64,000 bases of DNA, from the NCBI GenBank assembly GCA_965247735.1, contig CBDFHN010000001.1, forward strand, positions 496,001-560,000, in the 5' to 3' direction. The notes beneath the pieces are model-generated. The model made no database searches, was not told where the DNA came from, and worked only from the letters and a program-made list of their open reading frames with translations. Numbering within the stretch: position 1 is the stretch's first letter; the number at the start of each line of letters is the position of its first letter. The DNA is from JAOXRU01 sp965247735 (GTDB lineage: Bacteria; Bacteroidota; Bacteroidia; Flavobacteriales; Flavobacteriaceae). This document shows positions 24,763-35,016 of the stretch, one piece after another. The translations under genes and the position numbers were made by a program.

Positions 24763-26844
24763 TTATTTCTTTAAGACCAAACTAGTGATAAAAAACTCCA
24801 TCATTCTATCTCTATTGACAGCGGTATGTCCTTTGTCTGGACCTACTTGTACTTCAAAACTCTTTCCTGCTTTTTGTAAAGCCTGTATTAACTGTAACGA
24901 ATTGGCAGGATGCACATTGTTATCATTAGTTCCATAAAATATCATTAAATCTCCTTTAAGGTTGTCTGCATATTTCATGATGCTAGAGTTATCATAACCT
25001 TCCTTATTGTTTTCTAAAAGATTCATATAACGCTCGGTATAGATATTGTCGTAATTTCTCCAATCGGTAACTGCAGAGTTGGCAACAGCAGCATGGTAGA
25101 CATCTGGATGTCTTAATAAACTTATTGCAGCAGTAGTACCACCATAAGATGTACCATATACACCAACCTTGTTTTTGTTTACATATGGGCGGTTGTATAA
25201 TGATTTAATACCGGCAGCAAAATCGTCCATTTCTACAATACCAAGGTTTCCATATAGTTTATCTAGCATTTTTTTTCCACGGCCACCAACATTACGACCA
25301 TCGATATTTACGATTAAAAAACCATATTCTGTTAATGGGTTAGGGTAGGCGAAGTTTTCTCTAAACGCATGGGTAGCTGGACCTCCATAATTACTTAAAA
25401 TAATAGGATACTTTTTATTAGGATCAAAATCTGATGGAAAATGTAACATTCCGTGTAATTCTGTTACTCCATCTGCTGATGTAAAGGTAAATACCTCTAC
25501 TTTTTTATAGCCTAGTTTATTAAACGCTGTTAGATCGCTTTTTGCCAATTGTTTTAAAACTTTACCGTTAGATGTGCTTGCTAAGGTTGTAAACGGAGCA
25601 GTATTATGTGTTTGTGCAACATCAACAAAAGACTTATTATTTGGTGCTATTGTTACCCTATGGTGAAACTTTGGATCTGTTAACCGTACATTTCTAGTAC
25701 CGTTTAGTTTTACCTTATGCAATTGCATTTTCATGTGGTTATCACCACTTCTTGCTGTATAATAAAGGATTCCTTTTTTCTCATCTACCGTTTCTATGCC
25801 TGCAACTTCGTACTCATGGTTTGTAATGGTATTGATAAGTTTACCATTAAAATTGTACAAATAGTAATTGTTATATCCATTGCGTTGCGATGCCCATATA
25901 AAACGTTTTCCGTCTTCTAGAATATGAATCTCAGGACTGTTTTCTGTAAAACTAGCCAACCATTCTTCTTTAACAACAACTCTTGTTTTTCCTGTTGTAG
26001 GATTAGCAGCCTTATATTCCATAATATCTTGCTTACGGTTGGTGCTATGGAATAGTAATTCTTTACCATCTGGTGTCCAATCGATACCGTATAAGTACGT
26101 GCCAATTGCACCATCATTATATGGCTTTCCATCTCTGGTATCTAATGTGATGGTTTTTTTAGTTTCTAAATCGTATACTAAAAGGTCTACAGGAAGGTTT
26201 TTTGCACCAACTTTTGGATAAGCTTCTATTTCTAAAGAATCTTGAATTCTTGTTTGATGATAGAGTACATAATATTTTTTAGCAGTTTTTTCATTAAACC
26301 TATAGAAGGCTACTTTTTTACTGTCTGGAGACCACCACATTGCAGTGTTTTGCCCTAGTTCTTCACCATATACCCATGTAGCAATTCCGTATTTAACCTG
26401 ATTTTCTTCGTTACCATCAGAAGTAATCGCGATAACATTACTGCCATCAGCATTACTAATATACATGTTTCTATCTTTTGTAAAAGCTTTAAGCTCTCCA
26501 TTTGGTGCGTTCGTAGATGCGTGTTGTCTTCCTCTTGCTGGGCCAGATCTACGTCTTCTCTTTCTTTTTTCAGGAGCACCTAAATCGGTAGTCTTTTTAG
26601 TTTTTACATTATAGCTGTATTTTACACCTTCTTTTACGTATTCAAAAGAAGTTCCATCTTCGTTCCATTTTGGACGTAGTGCACCAGATTTTACTGAGCG
26701 CCATAGTTTTGGAGCCATAGTTTTGTATTGCTCATATCCTGGCATTTTCTTTAGCTTGTCTTGAGCAGATACTGTTGTACCTATAGCAAAAAAGAAGACT
26801 AATAAAAGCAACTTTGCTAGTGTATTAAATTGTTTTGAAATCAT
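24763..26844 (-). CDS. S9 family prolyl oligopeptidase / DPP-IV-like peptidase
   Basis: 693 aa, exported (MISKQFNTLAKLLLLVFFFA..VSAQ). An N-terminal eight-bladed propeller of DPPIV_N type covers about 100-440 (WVYGEELGQNTAMWWSPDSK is its signature region). The catalytic alpha/beta hydrolase domain has Ser566 in YGTSYGG, Asp641 in YGTNDNNVH and His673 in DKGHTAV. It would cleave X-Pro dipeptides or similar from peptides in the periplasm. An unusual basic run (KRKRRRRSGPARGRQ) sits near residue 95 in place of a blade loop. Monocistronic. Confidence 0.9.
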   Translation of the reverse strand: MISKQFNTLAKLLLLVFFFAIGTTVSAQDKLKKMPGYEQYKTMAPKLWRSVKSGALRPKWNEDGTSFEYVKEGVKYSYNVKTKKTTDLGAPEKRKRRRRSGPARGRQHASTNAPNGELKAFTKDRNMYISNADGSNVIAITSDGNEENQVKYGIATWVYGEELGQNTAMWWSPDSKKVAFYRFNEKTAKKYYVLYHQTRIQDSLEIEAYPKVGAKNLPVDLLVYDLETKKTITLDTRDGKPYNDGAIGTYLYGIDWTPDGKELLFHSTNRKQDIMEYKAANPTTGKTRVVVKEEWLASFTENSPEIHILEDGKRFIWASQRNGYNNYYLYNFNGKLINTITNHEYEVAGIETVDEKKGILYYTARSGDNHMKMQLHKVKLNGTRNVRLTDPKFHHRVTIAPNNKSFVDVAQTHNTAPFTTLASTSNGKVLKQLAKSDLTAFNKLGYKKVEVFTFTSADGVTELHGMLHFPSDFDPNKKYPIILSNYGGPATHAFRENFAYPNPLTEYGFLIVNIDGRNVGGRGKKMLDKLYGNLGIVEMDDFAAGIKSLYNRPYVNKNKVGVYGTSYGGTTAAISLLRHPDVYHAAVANSAVTDWRNYDNIYTERYMNLLENNKEGYDNSSIMKYADNLKGDLMIFYGTNDNNVHPANSLQLIQALQKAGKSFEVQVGPDKGHTAVNRDRMMEFFITSLVLKK

Positions 26845-27487
26845 GAATTGATCTGTTTAGTTTTTTAGTAGGAGTAAAAATAAATTAAAACTGAACATAA
26901 GCTAAATAATGGTTAAATTTTAAGATAATTTAACAGTTAATGTTACAAAATAAAAAATCTTGTCATATTTTGCCACAGTTTATTTTTTTTCTTATAAATC
27001 ATAGAAATTCGCCGTGATAAAACGTTCTATAATTTTTCTACACATATTACAACAAACCTACGGTTGGTTTTATAGGCATAGCAGGTATAATAAACTGATG
27101 ACACTCTAATTTTCCTTCTGTTCATTTATTAAAAAAAGGTTCAAATTGGCTTATTAAAGCGTTGAGAAGATCATTGATTTTGATGATATTCTTATGTGAT
27201 CAAAGCAGTAAATATACTTTTGTTTTAGAAGGCAGAAAAAACAATCTCGATGAAATTTTGGTAGGAGTAAGTGAAAATGATTTGGATGTTTAATATTTCC
27301 ATTAACTGCTTGTTCTGTTTATAAGATATTTATGTAGTGATAGTGTTACTTTGTAGTAAATTTATTTATTTATATTAGTTGTAGTTACATTATTTACTAT
27401 ATTTGATATGTATTATTGTGATTTTTAGTAAATATAATCATAATGTTATAAGTGCTGGAATAAACTATCAATCACAAAAAAAAAATC
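26845..27487. other. Intergenic region upstream of the siderophore operon
   Basis: 643 bp, very AT-rich. A short + strand open stretch at about 27,135-27,291 (..YTFVLEGRKNNLDEILVGVS..) has no start and could be a gene remnant. A possible promoter for the operon is TATATTTG at 27,398-27,405 with a TTG 16 bp upstream, about 80 bp before the first ATG. I found no clear Fur box here. Confidence 0.35.
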
Positions 27488-29020
27488 ATGAACTCACAAA
27501 CACTAAAAAATGAAAAGAGATTTAGAACTCAACTTTTTAATGCAGACAATAAGGACGACTATAAGAGAAATATTGAAAAGGCATTAAGTTATATTTTAGA
27601 ATTTTTAGACAAAGAAAATTTTTATAGTGGTATAGCCACTACTAAGTTAAAGGAAATAAATAAGAAGCTCAGAATAAATAACGAAGAGAAATTAAGTATT
27701 GATAAAGCTCTTGAACAAATTAAAGAAGGATTTATTGAACATTGTATTTCATTTCAAAGCAAGACATATGTTGCACATTTAAACTGTCCAGTAGCAATAC
27801 CTGCGCTAGTTGGTGATTTAATAGCTTCTGCTATTAATACTGCAGTAGAAACTTGGGATCAAAGTACTTCTGCTACCTTAATTGAACAAGATGTAATTTC
27901 TTGGATTTCAAAAAAGTTAAAACTGCCTTTTACTTCGGATGGAGTATTTACAACTGGTGGATCTCAATCAAATCTAATGGCATTATTAATTGCACGAAAC
28001 CATTATGCATATGATAAATTTGGAATCAAAATTAAAGAGACTGGTGCTATGGGAATTACAAATAAGTTCCGTTTTTTTTGCTCAGAAAAGGCGCATTTTA
28101 GTATCAAAAGAAGTGCATCAATATTAGGATTGGGTTATAATTCTGTTATCCCGATTAACGTAAACGATAATTTTGAGATGTGCCCAAAAGCTTTAGAATT
28201 TGCGATAAATACTGAAAAGGAAAAAGGGAATATTCCAATTGCAGTTGTAGCCACTTCAGGAACTACGGATTATGGAAGTTTTGATCCTGTTATTGCGATT
28301 AGTAATATAGTGAAAAAGCATAAAATGTGGTTGCATGTTGATGGTGCATATGGAGGATGTTATGTTCTAACAGAAACACATAGGCATCTTTTGGAAACTA
28401 CACAATATGCAGATTCTGTCACTATTGATTTTCATAAAACATTATACCAACCTGTAAGTTCAAGTGCTTTTTTATTGGCAGATAAAGATCATTTTAAGTA
28501 CGTTTCTCATTATGCTGACTATTTAAACCCTGAAGAAAATAGGCAAGAAGAGTGTCCTAATCTAATAGAAAAATCATTACAAACAACAAGACGTTTTGAT
28601 GCATTGAAATTATGGTTTACACTAAAAGTAATAGGAGAAAAAAAATTAGGAAATTTTTTAGAAACAGTACACTACTTAGCGAAAGATACATACAAAATAA
28701 TGTCAGTTGATCCTGTATTTGAAATGGTACATAAGCCAACATTAAGTACAATTGTTTTTAGGTATATTGATAATAAGGATATAGATGACAAGTCCCATGA
28801 TATTGTGAATTTAGGTACTAAAAACAAATTGTTTAAGGATGGAATGGCTTCTATAGCAAGTACAAAACTTGACGGAAAAGTCTATTTGAAATTTACTTTT
28901 TTAAATCCAGAAATGAGTCTTCAGGATGTAAAATTTATTATTGATATGATAAAAAAACAAGGAAAAAAGGAGTATGAAAAACAAAAACCAGCACAATCAC
29001 TAACTAAAATATTTGTATAA
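27488..29020 (+). CDS. PLP-dependent amino-acid decarboxylase (siderophore diamine supply)
   Basis: 510 aa, group II (aspartate aminotransferase fold) decarboxylase. Visible sites: TTGGSQSN at 155-162 (cofactor phosphate), His203 in KAHFSIKRS (ring stacking), Asp285 in WLHVDGAYGG, and Lys317 in TIDFHKTLYQP, which forms the Schiff base. The family covers lysine/ornithine and 2,4-diaminobutyrate decarboxylases. As first gene of an operon with N-hydroxylase, acyltransferase and IucA/IucC synthetase, it probably makes cadaverine or putrescine, as DesA does. The gap to the next gene is 41 bp. Confidence 0.9.
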   Translation: MNSQTLKNEKRFRTQLFNADNKDDYKRNIEKALSYILEFLDKENFYSGIATTKLKEINKKLRINNEEKLSIDKALEQIKEGFIEHCISFQSKTYVAHLNCPVAIPALVGDLIASAINTAVETWDQSTSATLIEQDVISWISKKLKLPFTSDGVFTTGGSQSNLMALLIARNHYAYDKFGIKIKETGAMGITNKFRFFCSEKAHFSIKRSASILGLGYNSVIPINVNDNFEMCPKALEFAINTEKEKGNIPIAVVATSGTTDYGSFDPVIAISNIVKKHKMWLHVDGAYGGCYVLTETHRHLLETTQYADSVTIDFHKTLYQPVSSSAFLLADKDHFKYVSHYADYLNPEENRQEECPNLIEKSLQTTRRFDALKLWFTLKVIGEKKLGNFLETVHYLAKDTYKIMSVDPVFEMVHKPTLSTIVFRYIDNKDIDDKSHDIVNLGTKNKLFKDGMASIASTKLDGKVYLKFTFLNPEMSLQDVKFIIDMIKKQGKKEYEKQKPAQSLTKIFV

Positions 29021-29061
29021 AAAAACAATAATTCTCATTAGCTAACTATAAAAATTAAACA

Positions 29062-30393
29062 ATGCATACTTCAAAAATATTAGATTTTGTAGCCATTGGT
29101 ATTGGTCCTTTTAACTTGGGCTTGGCATGTCTTACAGCTCCTTTAAGTAATATAGATGGCATTTTTCTGGATAAAAGGGATCATTTTAATTGGCATCCAG
29201 GAATGTTACTTCAGGACACTACTTTACAAGTTCCATTTATGGCAGATTTGGTGTCTCTAGCAGATCCAACAAGTAAGTTTAGTTTTTTAAACTACTTAAA
29301 GGAGCAAGGAAGAATTTATCAATTTTATATACGGGAAAATTTCTTGATTTTAAGAAATGAATATAATAATTATTGCCAATGGGTGGTAAAGCAGCTCCCC
29401 AATATTCTTTTTCAAACTGAAGTAATACATACAGCATATTCCGAGAACGAGAACTGCTATATAGTGAAGTGTAAATGTACCAAAACAGAGTCAATAAGAA
29501 TTTATAGAGCAAAAAAAATAATTATGGGTACTGGTACGGTTCCGTACATTCCAGCGTGTGTGAAAGAGCATACGGAACAAGTAGTTCATTCTTCAAGTTA
29601 TTTAGATAATAAAGCGCAATTGCAAACTAAAAAATCGATAACTGTTGTTGGGAGTGGACAAAGTGCTGCAGAAATATTTTACGACCTTCTTTTAGATATT
29701 GATCAAAGGAATTATGAACTCAATTGGATTACAAGATCTCCTCGGTATTTTCCTTTAGAATATTCCAAGTTAACATTGGAGATGACATCTCCAGAGTATG
29801 TGGATTATTTTTATAATCTACCTGAATCAAAAAAAGATGAACTTATAAAAACACAAAAGCACCTTTATAAAGGAATTAATCAAGATTTAATAGCTGCCAT
29901 TTATGATATGTTATATACAAAACAATTTGGGAATAAGCTTAATGTAAAATTAAGAACTAATTCTGAATTGTATAGTGTGGATTTTAATAATGAGGATAAA
30001 AAGTTAGAGTTAAAATTACACCAAGTGGAGCAGGATAAATACTATAAAATAGCTACCGAATCTTTAATATTGGCAACAGGATATAGCTATGAACTGCCAA
30101 GTTTTATTGAAGGTATTAGTGATAGAATTCAATGGGATGACCAAGGTAGATATGCTGTTAATAGAAATTATAGTATTGATCGTAATAATGAGTTATATGT
30201 TCAAAACGCGGAGTTGCATACACATGGATTTGTCACTCCTGATTTAGGAATGGCTTGTTATCGTAATTCTTATATTATAAAAGAACTAACTGGAATAGAA
30301 CATTATCCTATTGAGAAAAGGATTGCTTTTCAACATTTTGATGTATTGGAAGAAGAGAAAATTGAAGTTGAAGTAGAAAAAGTTGAAGTATAA
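29062..30393 (+). CDS. Lysine/ornithine (diamine) N-monooxygenase
   Basis: 443 aa flavoprotein of the IucD/PvdA/DesB family. FAD motif IGIGPFNLGLAC at about 12-23, NADPH motif VVGSGQSAAEIF near 195, and the C-terminal ATGYSYELPSF block are all present. It hydroxylates the terminal amine of lysine, ornithine or the diamine made by the upstream decarboxylase, giving the N-hydroxy group of the hydroxamate. A short Glu/Lys/Val-rich tail (EEKIEVEVEKVEV) ends the protein. The next gene follows after 17 bp. Confidence 0.9.
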   Translation: MHTSKILDFVAIGIGPFNLGLACLTAPLSNIDGIFLDKRDHFNWHPGMLLQDTTLQVPFMADLVSLADPTSKFSFLNYLKEQGRIYQFYIRENFLILRNEYNNYCQWVVKQLPNILFQTEVIHTAYSENENCYIVKCKCTKTESIRIYRAKKIIMGTGTVPYIPACVKEHTEQVVHSSSYLDNKAQLQTKKSITVVGSGQSAAEIFYDLLLDIDQRNYELNWITRSPRYFPLEYSKLTLEMTSPEYVDYFYNLPESKKDELIKTQKHLYKGINQDLIAAIYDMLYTKQFGNKLNVKLRTNSELYSVDFNNEDKKLELKLHQVEQDKYYKIATESLILATGYSYELPSFIEGISDRIQWDDQGRYAVNRNYSIDRNNELYVQNAELHTHGFVTPDLGMACYRNSYIIKELTGIEHYPIEKRIAFQHFDVLEEEKIEVEVEKVEV

Positions 30394-30410
30394 TATAATT
30401 TTAAAAACAC

Positions 30411-31046
30411 ATGTTTTATTCAACGTTTTTTTTGAAAAAAAATAATGAAATGGAAATAAAGAATGAGTCGTTTTTTAGTAAAAATATTTATGGAATTGGG
30501 GAAATTAGTATCCGTCCAATTCAACTAGATAAGGATATTGAATTCTTATATACATGGGTTACAAAACCATATGCCAAGTTCTGGGGAATGTTAGATCAAT
30601 CCAAAGATGAAGTATATAAAGAATATGCGGCATTAGAAAAAAAACAGTTTTATGATGTTTATATCGGGATGCTTAATGGGAAACCAATCTTTTTAATGGA
30701 AAAATATAAAGCTTCAATGGATAGTATTGCAAAGTATTATAAAGTACAAGAAAATGACTATGGAGTACATGTTTTAGTAGCTCCATTAGAAAAACGAATA
30801 CCACAATTAACATGGTATATTTTCACTACTATAATTGATTATTCTTTTAGTTTGCCAGATGTTGGTAGAATAGTTGTTGAACCAGATATAAGTAATAAGA
30901 AAGTTCATGTATTAAATACGAAAGCGGGATTTATCTATGAAAAAAAAATTGAATTACCCCATAAAACTGCGGCATTGGCATTTTGTACTAAAGAAAACTA
31001 TTTAAAGGCAAAGGCTTTGTATAATAATTCAAAATATAGTATATGA
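30411..31046 (+). CDS. Siderophore acyltransferase (GNAT, AlcB/IucB/DesC-like)
   Basis: Up to 211 aa; Met14 (MEIKNESFFSKN, start 30,450) is an equally good start and gives the more usual length. Conserved features of the family: ISIRPIQLDKDIEFLYTWVT, KPYAKFWGM, PIFLMEKYKA, GVHVLVAP and VVEPDISNKKVHVLNTKAGF. It transfers acetyl or succinyl from CoA to the N-hydroxylated diamine. The stop overlaps the start of the synthetase by 4 bp, so the two are translationally coupled. Confidence 0.85.
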   Translation: MFYSTFFLKKNNEMEIKNESFFSKNIYGIGEISIRPIQLDKDIEFLYTWVTKPYAKFWGMLDQSKDEVYKEYAALEKKQFYDVYIGMLNGKPIFLMEKYKASMDSIAKYYKVQENDYGVHVLVAPLEKRIPQLTWYIFTTIIDYSFSLPDVGRIVVEPDISNKKVHVLNTKAGFIYEKKIELPHKTAALAFCTKENYLKAKALYNNSKYSI

Positions 31047-32863
31047 GTAATTCCATAGCGTATTTACAACCAGATGTTTGGAAGTATGTAAACCGTAGTT
31101 TAGTAATAAAAGCTATTAGCGAATTTTCACATGAATTAATTTTAGTTCCAAAATTATTGCATGTGAAATTTGATCAGAATGCTTATCAATTGATTTCTGA
31201 TTGCAAAAAGTTTAAGTATAAATTTGAGGCTAAAATATTTTTACTTGATCATTGGAAGATATGTAATGAAAGTATTTTTAAGGAAGATGATACTGGTAAG
31301 AAAGTTGCTATTGATGCGTTGCATTTTATTACGGAATTTAGAAACACCTTAGGGATTTCGGAAGAGTTTTTACCAACTTATTTAGAAGAGATAACTAGTA
31401 CTCTTTCTGGTGCTGCCTATAAATACCATAATGAAAAGTTTAGTGCTAAGGATTTGGTAGAAAAAGATTTTCAAGAGAATGAACATGCTATGACAGAAGG
31501 GCATCCATGTTTTGTTGCAAATAATGGTAGACTTGGTTTTAATATTGAGGATTATCATTTGTATGCACCAGAAACAAATAATCTTTTTACAATTTTTTGG
31601 ATTGCAGGTCATAAGAACTTCACCAGATTTACAGCTGTTGCAGGTTTTGAATATGATAAGTTATTAGAAGATGAATTAGGGCATGGTAAAATTAGGGATT
31701 TTGAAGAAAAATTGAGTAAAAAAACGTTAGATCCAAAAGATTATGTTTTTATGCCAGTACATCCATGGCAATGGAAAAATAAGATTGCTCATGTTTTTGC
31801 AGCTGAAATTGCAAACAATAATATTGTATTTCTTGGAGAAAGCGATGATCATTACTCTGCTCAACAGTCAATTCGAACACTATTTAATGTTTCGGACTCA
31901 AAAAAACTTTATACTAAAACAGCACTATCCATTTTAAACATGGGTTTTATGAGAGGATTATCTCCATATTATATGGAAAGCACACCGCATATTACAGAAT
32001 GGATTACAAAGTTATTAGCCAATGATGCTTATTTAATTGACAATGGATTTTCTATGTTGGGTGAAGTTGCTACTGTTGGCTACCATAATCAATATTACGA
32101 GGTTTTGGGCAAAACAAATACACATAATAAAATGTTGTCAGCACTTTGGCGTGAGAATCCATTAACAAAAATAAAAAGTAAACAACGTGTAATTACTATG
32201 GCAGCGCTACTTCATATTGATTATAAAAATGAATCATTATTAGTAGAATTAATAAAAGCTTCTCCTTTTGATACTTCAACTTGGTTGAGACATTATTTAA
32301 AGGCATATTTGGAGCCTTTATTGCATTGTTTTTTTAAATACGAATTTGTATTTATGCCACATGGTGAAAACCTTATTTTGGTATTGGAAAATCACACACC
32401 AGTCCATGTATTGATGAAGGATATTACTGAGGAGGTTATAGTATTTAATGAAACCATGGATTTACCAGAACATGTGGACCGTTTGTATTCTAAAACATCA
32501 GATAGAATGAAATTGTTATCCATTTTTACAGATGTTTTCGATAGTTTTTTCCGTTTTATGGGAGCACAATTAGAAACTCATATTGGTTTTTCTGAAAACT
32601 ACTTTTGGGAATTGGTTGCTACTTCAGTGCATGAATATCAAGCTATGCATCCTGAATTTTCAGATAAGTATGAGCGATATGATTTATTTATTGAAAAATT
32701 TGATCGTTGTTGCTTAAATAGATTACAATTACAAAATACAAAGCAAATGTTAAGCTTGTCTGATCCTATGGGGAGCTTAATATTGGAAGGAACGTTAGAA
32801 AATCCTTTGACAAAATATAAATTTAATACCATAGAAGTAGATCGTTTAATTCAAAAAGTATAA
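31043..32863 (+). CDS. IucA/IucC family NRPS-independent siderophore synthetase
   Basis: 606 aa, normal length for the family. Signature parts: EGHPCFVANNGRLGF near 152 (ATP/substrate region), FMPVHPWQWKN near 237, SIRTLFN, and the FhuF-like C-terminal third. It joins hydroxamate units by ATP-dependent amide formation. With a decarboxylase-hydroxylase-acyltransferase-synthetase order identical to desABCD, the expected product is a desferrioxamine- or bisucaberin-like macrocycle or linear oligomer rather than a citrate siderophore. The next gene starts 1 bp after its stop. Confidence 0.9.
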   Translation: MSNSIAYLQPDVWKYVNRSLVIKAISEFSHELILVPKLLHVKFDQNAYQLISDCKKFKYKFEAKIFLLDHWKICNESIFKEDDTGKKVAIDALHFITEFRNTLGISEEFLPTYLEEITSTLSGAAYKYHNEKFSAKDLVEKDFQENEHAMTEGHPCFVANNGRLGFNIEDYHLYAPETNNLFTIFWIAGHKNFTRFTAVAGFEYDKLLEDELGHGKIRDFEEKLSKKTLDPKDYVFMPVHPWQWKNKIAHVFAAEIANNNIVFLGESDDHYSAQQSIRTLFNVSDSKKLYTKTALSILNMGFMRGLSPYYMESTPHITEWITKLLANDAYLIDNGFSMLGEVATVGYHNQYYEVLGKTNTHNKMLSALWRENPLTKIKSKQRVITMAALLHIDYKNESLLVELIKASPFDTSTWLRHYLKAYLEPLLHCFFKYEFVFMPHGENLILVLENHTPVHVLMKDITEEVIVFNETMDLPEHVDRLYSKTSDRMKLLSIFTDVFDSFFRFMGAQLETHIGFSENYFWELVATSVHEYQAMHPEFSDKYERYDLFIEKFDRCCLNRLQLQNTKQMLSLSDPMGSLILEGTLENPLTKYKFNTIEVDRLIQKV

Positions 32864-32864
32864 T

Positions 32865-33446
32865 ATGACTTTTCATGAAGTTACTCGACTTATTCAGAAA
32901 AGAAAGACAACTTATGCCAGTGATTATTCTGATAAGCACATAGAAAAATCAACTATTGAAGCTATTGTAAACAATGCACTTTGGGCACCCACTCATAAAC
33001 TAACGCAGCCATGGAGGTTTGTTGTATTAGATGGCCGACATCGGAATGATTTAGGAGAAGAAATGGCGAAATATTATCGTGAATTGTACGATTTGCAACA
33101 ATTTTCGAATGAACGATTTGAAGCGACTAAAAATTACGCTAATAATGCTACGCTATTGGGAGTTATTTTTAAGCCCAACAAGCGTGCGAAACTTCCAGAA
33201 TGGGAAGAAATAGCAGCGATTTCTTGTGCTGTGCAAAATATGTGGTTAAGTTGTACTGCATTAGGTATTGGTTGTTATTGGGATACTTCAACTGTAACCA
33301 TTGCCTATGGCCGAAATATTAAATGTTCTTCTGAAGAGAAGTTTCTTGGTGTTTTTTTTATGGGTTACCCAAAGGAAGGTTTAATCAATACTAATAGAAG
33401 GAGAAAATCATTAGCAAAGAAGCTTTCATGGGATAATAAGAAGTAA
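32865..33446 (+). CDS. Nitroreductase family FMN protein
   Basis: 193 aa. RKTTYASDY start, APTHKLTQPWRFVVL (FMN phosphate region), SCAVQNMWLSCTALGIGCYW and GVFFMGYP are typical of nitroreductases. It begins 1 bp after the synthetase stop, so it belongs to the operon. DesABCD-type clusters normally lack such a gene. A flavin reductase role, for example feeding the N-hydroxylase or reducing the ferric siderophore for iron release, is an inference. Confidence 0.8.
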   Translation: MTFHEVTRLIQKRKTTYASDYSDKHIEKSTIEAIVNNALWAPTHKLTQPWRFVVLDGRHRNDLGEEMAKYYRELYDLQQFSNERFEATKNYANNATLLGVIFKPNKRAKLPEWEEIAAISCAVQNMWLSCTALGIGCYWDTSTVTIAYGRNIKCSSEEKFLGVFFMGYPKEGLINTNRRRKSLAKKLSWDNKK

Positions 33447-33462
33447 TATTTGTTATCAATAT

Positions 33463-33497
33463 AAAACACTCTTAATAAAATAAATTAGGAGTGTTTT
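33463..33497 (+). terminator. Terminator of the siderophore operon
   Basis: AAAACACTC and GAGTGTTTT form a 9-bp stem with a loop of about 17 bases, ending in T-rich sequence 17 bp after the nitroreductase stop. Confidence 0.7.
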
Positions 33498-33632
33498 GTT
33501 ATTTAACGGATTACAACTGCTTTATTACTTAAACGATAGTCGGGTAATTTATGAAATTGATGCTTGTAGTTAAGAGAATTACATTCTGTGTTGTTTCCTT
33601 CACGTTTTATTGGAGGGATTATAGCATTAGAA

Positions 33633-34682
33633 CTATTGTGGATTGTATAATTCGGCGGCCTTTGTTAAAAGATACATCGCAACATGATCAGTAGACCTTT
33701 TGTAAGCCTCTTTTGTTTTGTAGGCAACAACAACATTTATTTCAGGATAAACAGTAATAGATTGGCCCATTGCCCCTAATGCGGTGTATGCATTTTTAAG
33801 TCTTTTATCTTTCATGTCTTCAAACAACCACCACATATAACCATATCCAAAATTTATTCCAGTACCTCTAAATACTGGGACATTAGTATTAACTTCTTGA
33901 TAGGTTGTCCTTTGTTTTGTTAGCTCTTCAACCCAAGATTCTGAAATAATTTGCTTGCCATTCCAATTTCCTTTATTAAGCATTAACAAACCTATTCTTG
34001 CCATATCTCTAGTAGAAAACCACATTGGATAAGCCAAGTATTTTGATATACTTGTATCTCCCTCTTTTTTTTGAAGATTTCTATTCCAATCTTGCATTTG
34101 AAGAGGCTTAGCTAGCTGTTCTTCGACTTCATCATAGATGTTTTTTTTTGTTTCTTGTTCAAATACAAATCCAGCAACATTAAAATCCCAATTGCTATAC
34201 AACCAATACGTACTAGGAATTATCGATCCTCTTTTTGGAGCAAATTCTTGCATTCCTCCAGCGTAACCTTCAGGATGATAAACACCAGACCTTGCAGAAA
34301 TTAAATCTTTTATTGTCGCCCTTTTTTCTATAGGTAAAATACCTTTAACATCATCAATTTCAAGTTGTTCAATAGTTTTGTCTAGGTTAATAGTACCATT
34401 TTCAACATACTTACCATAAAGCATAGCCAAAACACTCTTTCTACAGGAGGCAATATAACTGTTTTCTATAATGTCTCCATATTCAAAGATGATTTGACTA
34501 TTATGTATTATCACTAGCCCAGTAACATTAGTACTATCAATAATATAAGTATTGAATTTCTCAATTTTGTCTGAATTCCAACCTGTATTTTTTGGATTTT
34601 TATTATAGGACCATTCATTCTGAGCAAAAATAAAACTTGTAGAAATAGCCAGTACAGCAGATAATAATTTATTATTTTTCAT
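33633..34682 (-). CDS. Exported serine hydrolase, beta-lactamase / PBP fold
   Basis: 349 aa from MKNNKLLSAVLAISTSFIFA (a Met four codons upstream is also open). The SxxK motif is SCRK in YIASCRKSVLAMLYG, with Ser79 as nucleophile. YSNWDFNVAG holds the Tyr-x-Asn motif and GAMGQSITVYPE the third region. The best comparison is to 6-aminohexanoate hydrolase / EstB-like periplasmic enzymes. It lies opposite to the siderophore operon and is monocistronic. Confidence 0.85.
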   Translation of the reverse strand: MKNNKLLSAVLAISTSFIFAQNEWSYNKNPKNTGWNSDKIEKFNTYIIDSTNVTGLVIIHNSQIIFEYGDIIENSYIASCRKSVLAMLYGKYVENGTINLDKTIEQLEIDDVKGILPIEKRATIKDLISARSGVYHPEGYAGGMQEFAPKRGSIIPSTYWLYSNWDFNVAGFVFEQETKKNIYDEVEEQLAKPLQMQDWNRNLQKKEGDTSISKYLAYPMWFSTRDMARIGLLMLNKGNWNGKQIISESWVEELTKQRTTYQEVNTNVPVFRGTGINFGYGYMWWLFEDMKDKRLKNAYTALGAMGQSITVYPEINVVVAYKTKEAYKRSTDHVAMYLLTKAAELYNPQ

Positions 34683-35016
34683 AAAGTTATTCATTTAATA
34701 TTAATAAATACAAGCATTGATAGCAACATCACATACTTTTTAAGCACGTTTAATTTTAATACATTGTTTTTATTATCGTGAATATAGTACATAAGTTATT
34801 TATTTTGAATAAAAAATCTATTTTTATTACTTAATGTTGGTTAAATGATAGATTTTATGCTTTAACTAGAAAATAAAATCAAAGAGTAATAGAAAAATAT
34901 TATAGTAAGATTGGAGTTAGTTAAATAAACTGTGATTGGAATAATTGTAGAAAAAAGAGATTAAAACAAATTGTAACAATAATTGTGTTTTCCAGTCTTA
35001 AAGGAAAACAGCTAAA
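34683..35016. other. Divergent intergenic region
   Basis: 334 bp between the divergent hydrolase and ABC transporter genes. Strongly AT-rich; I see no confident hairpin, repeat or small gene. Promoters for both genes must lie here. Confidence 0.5.
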
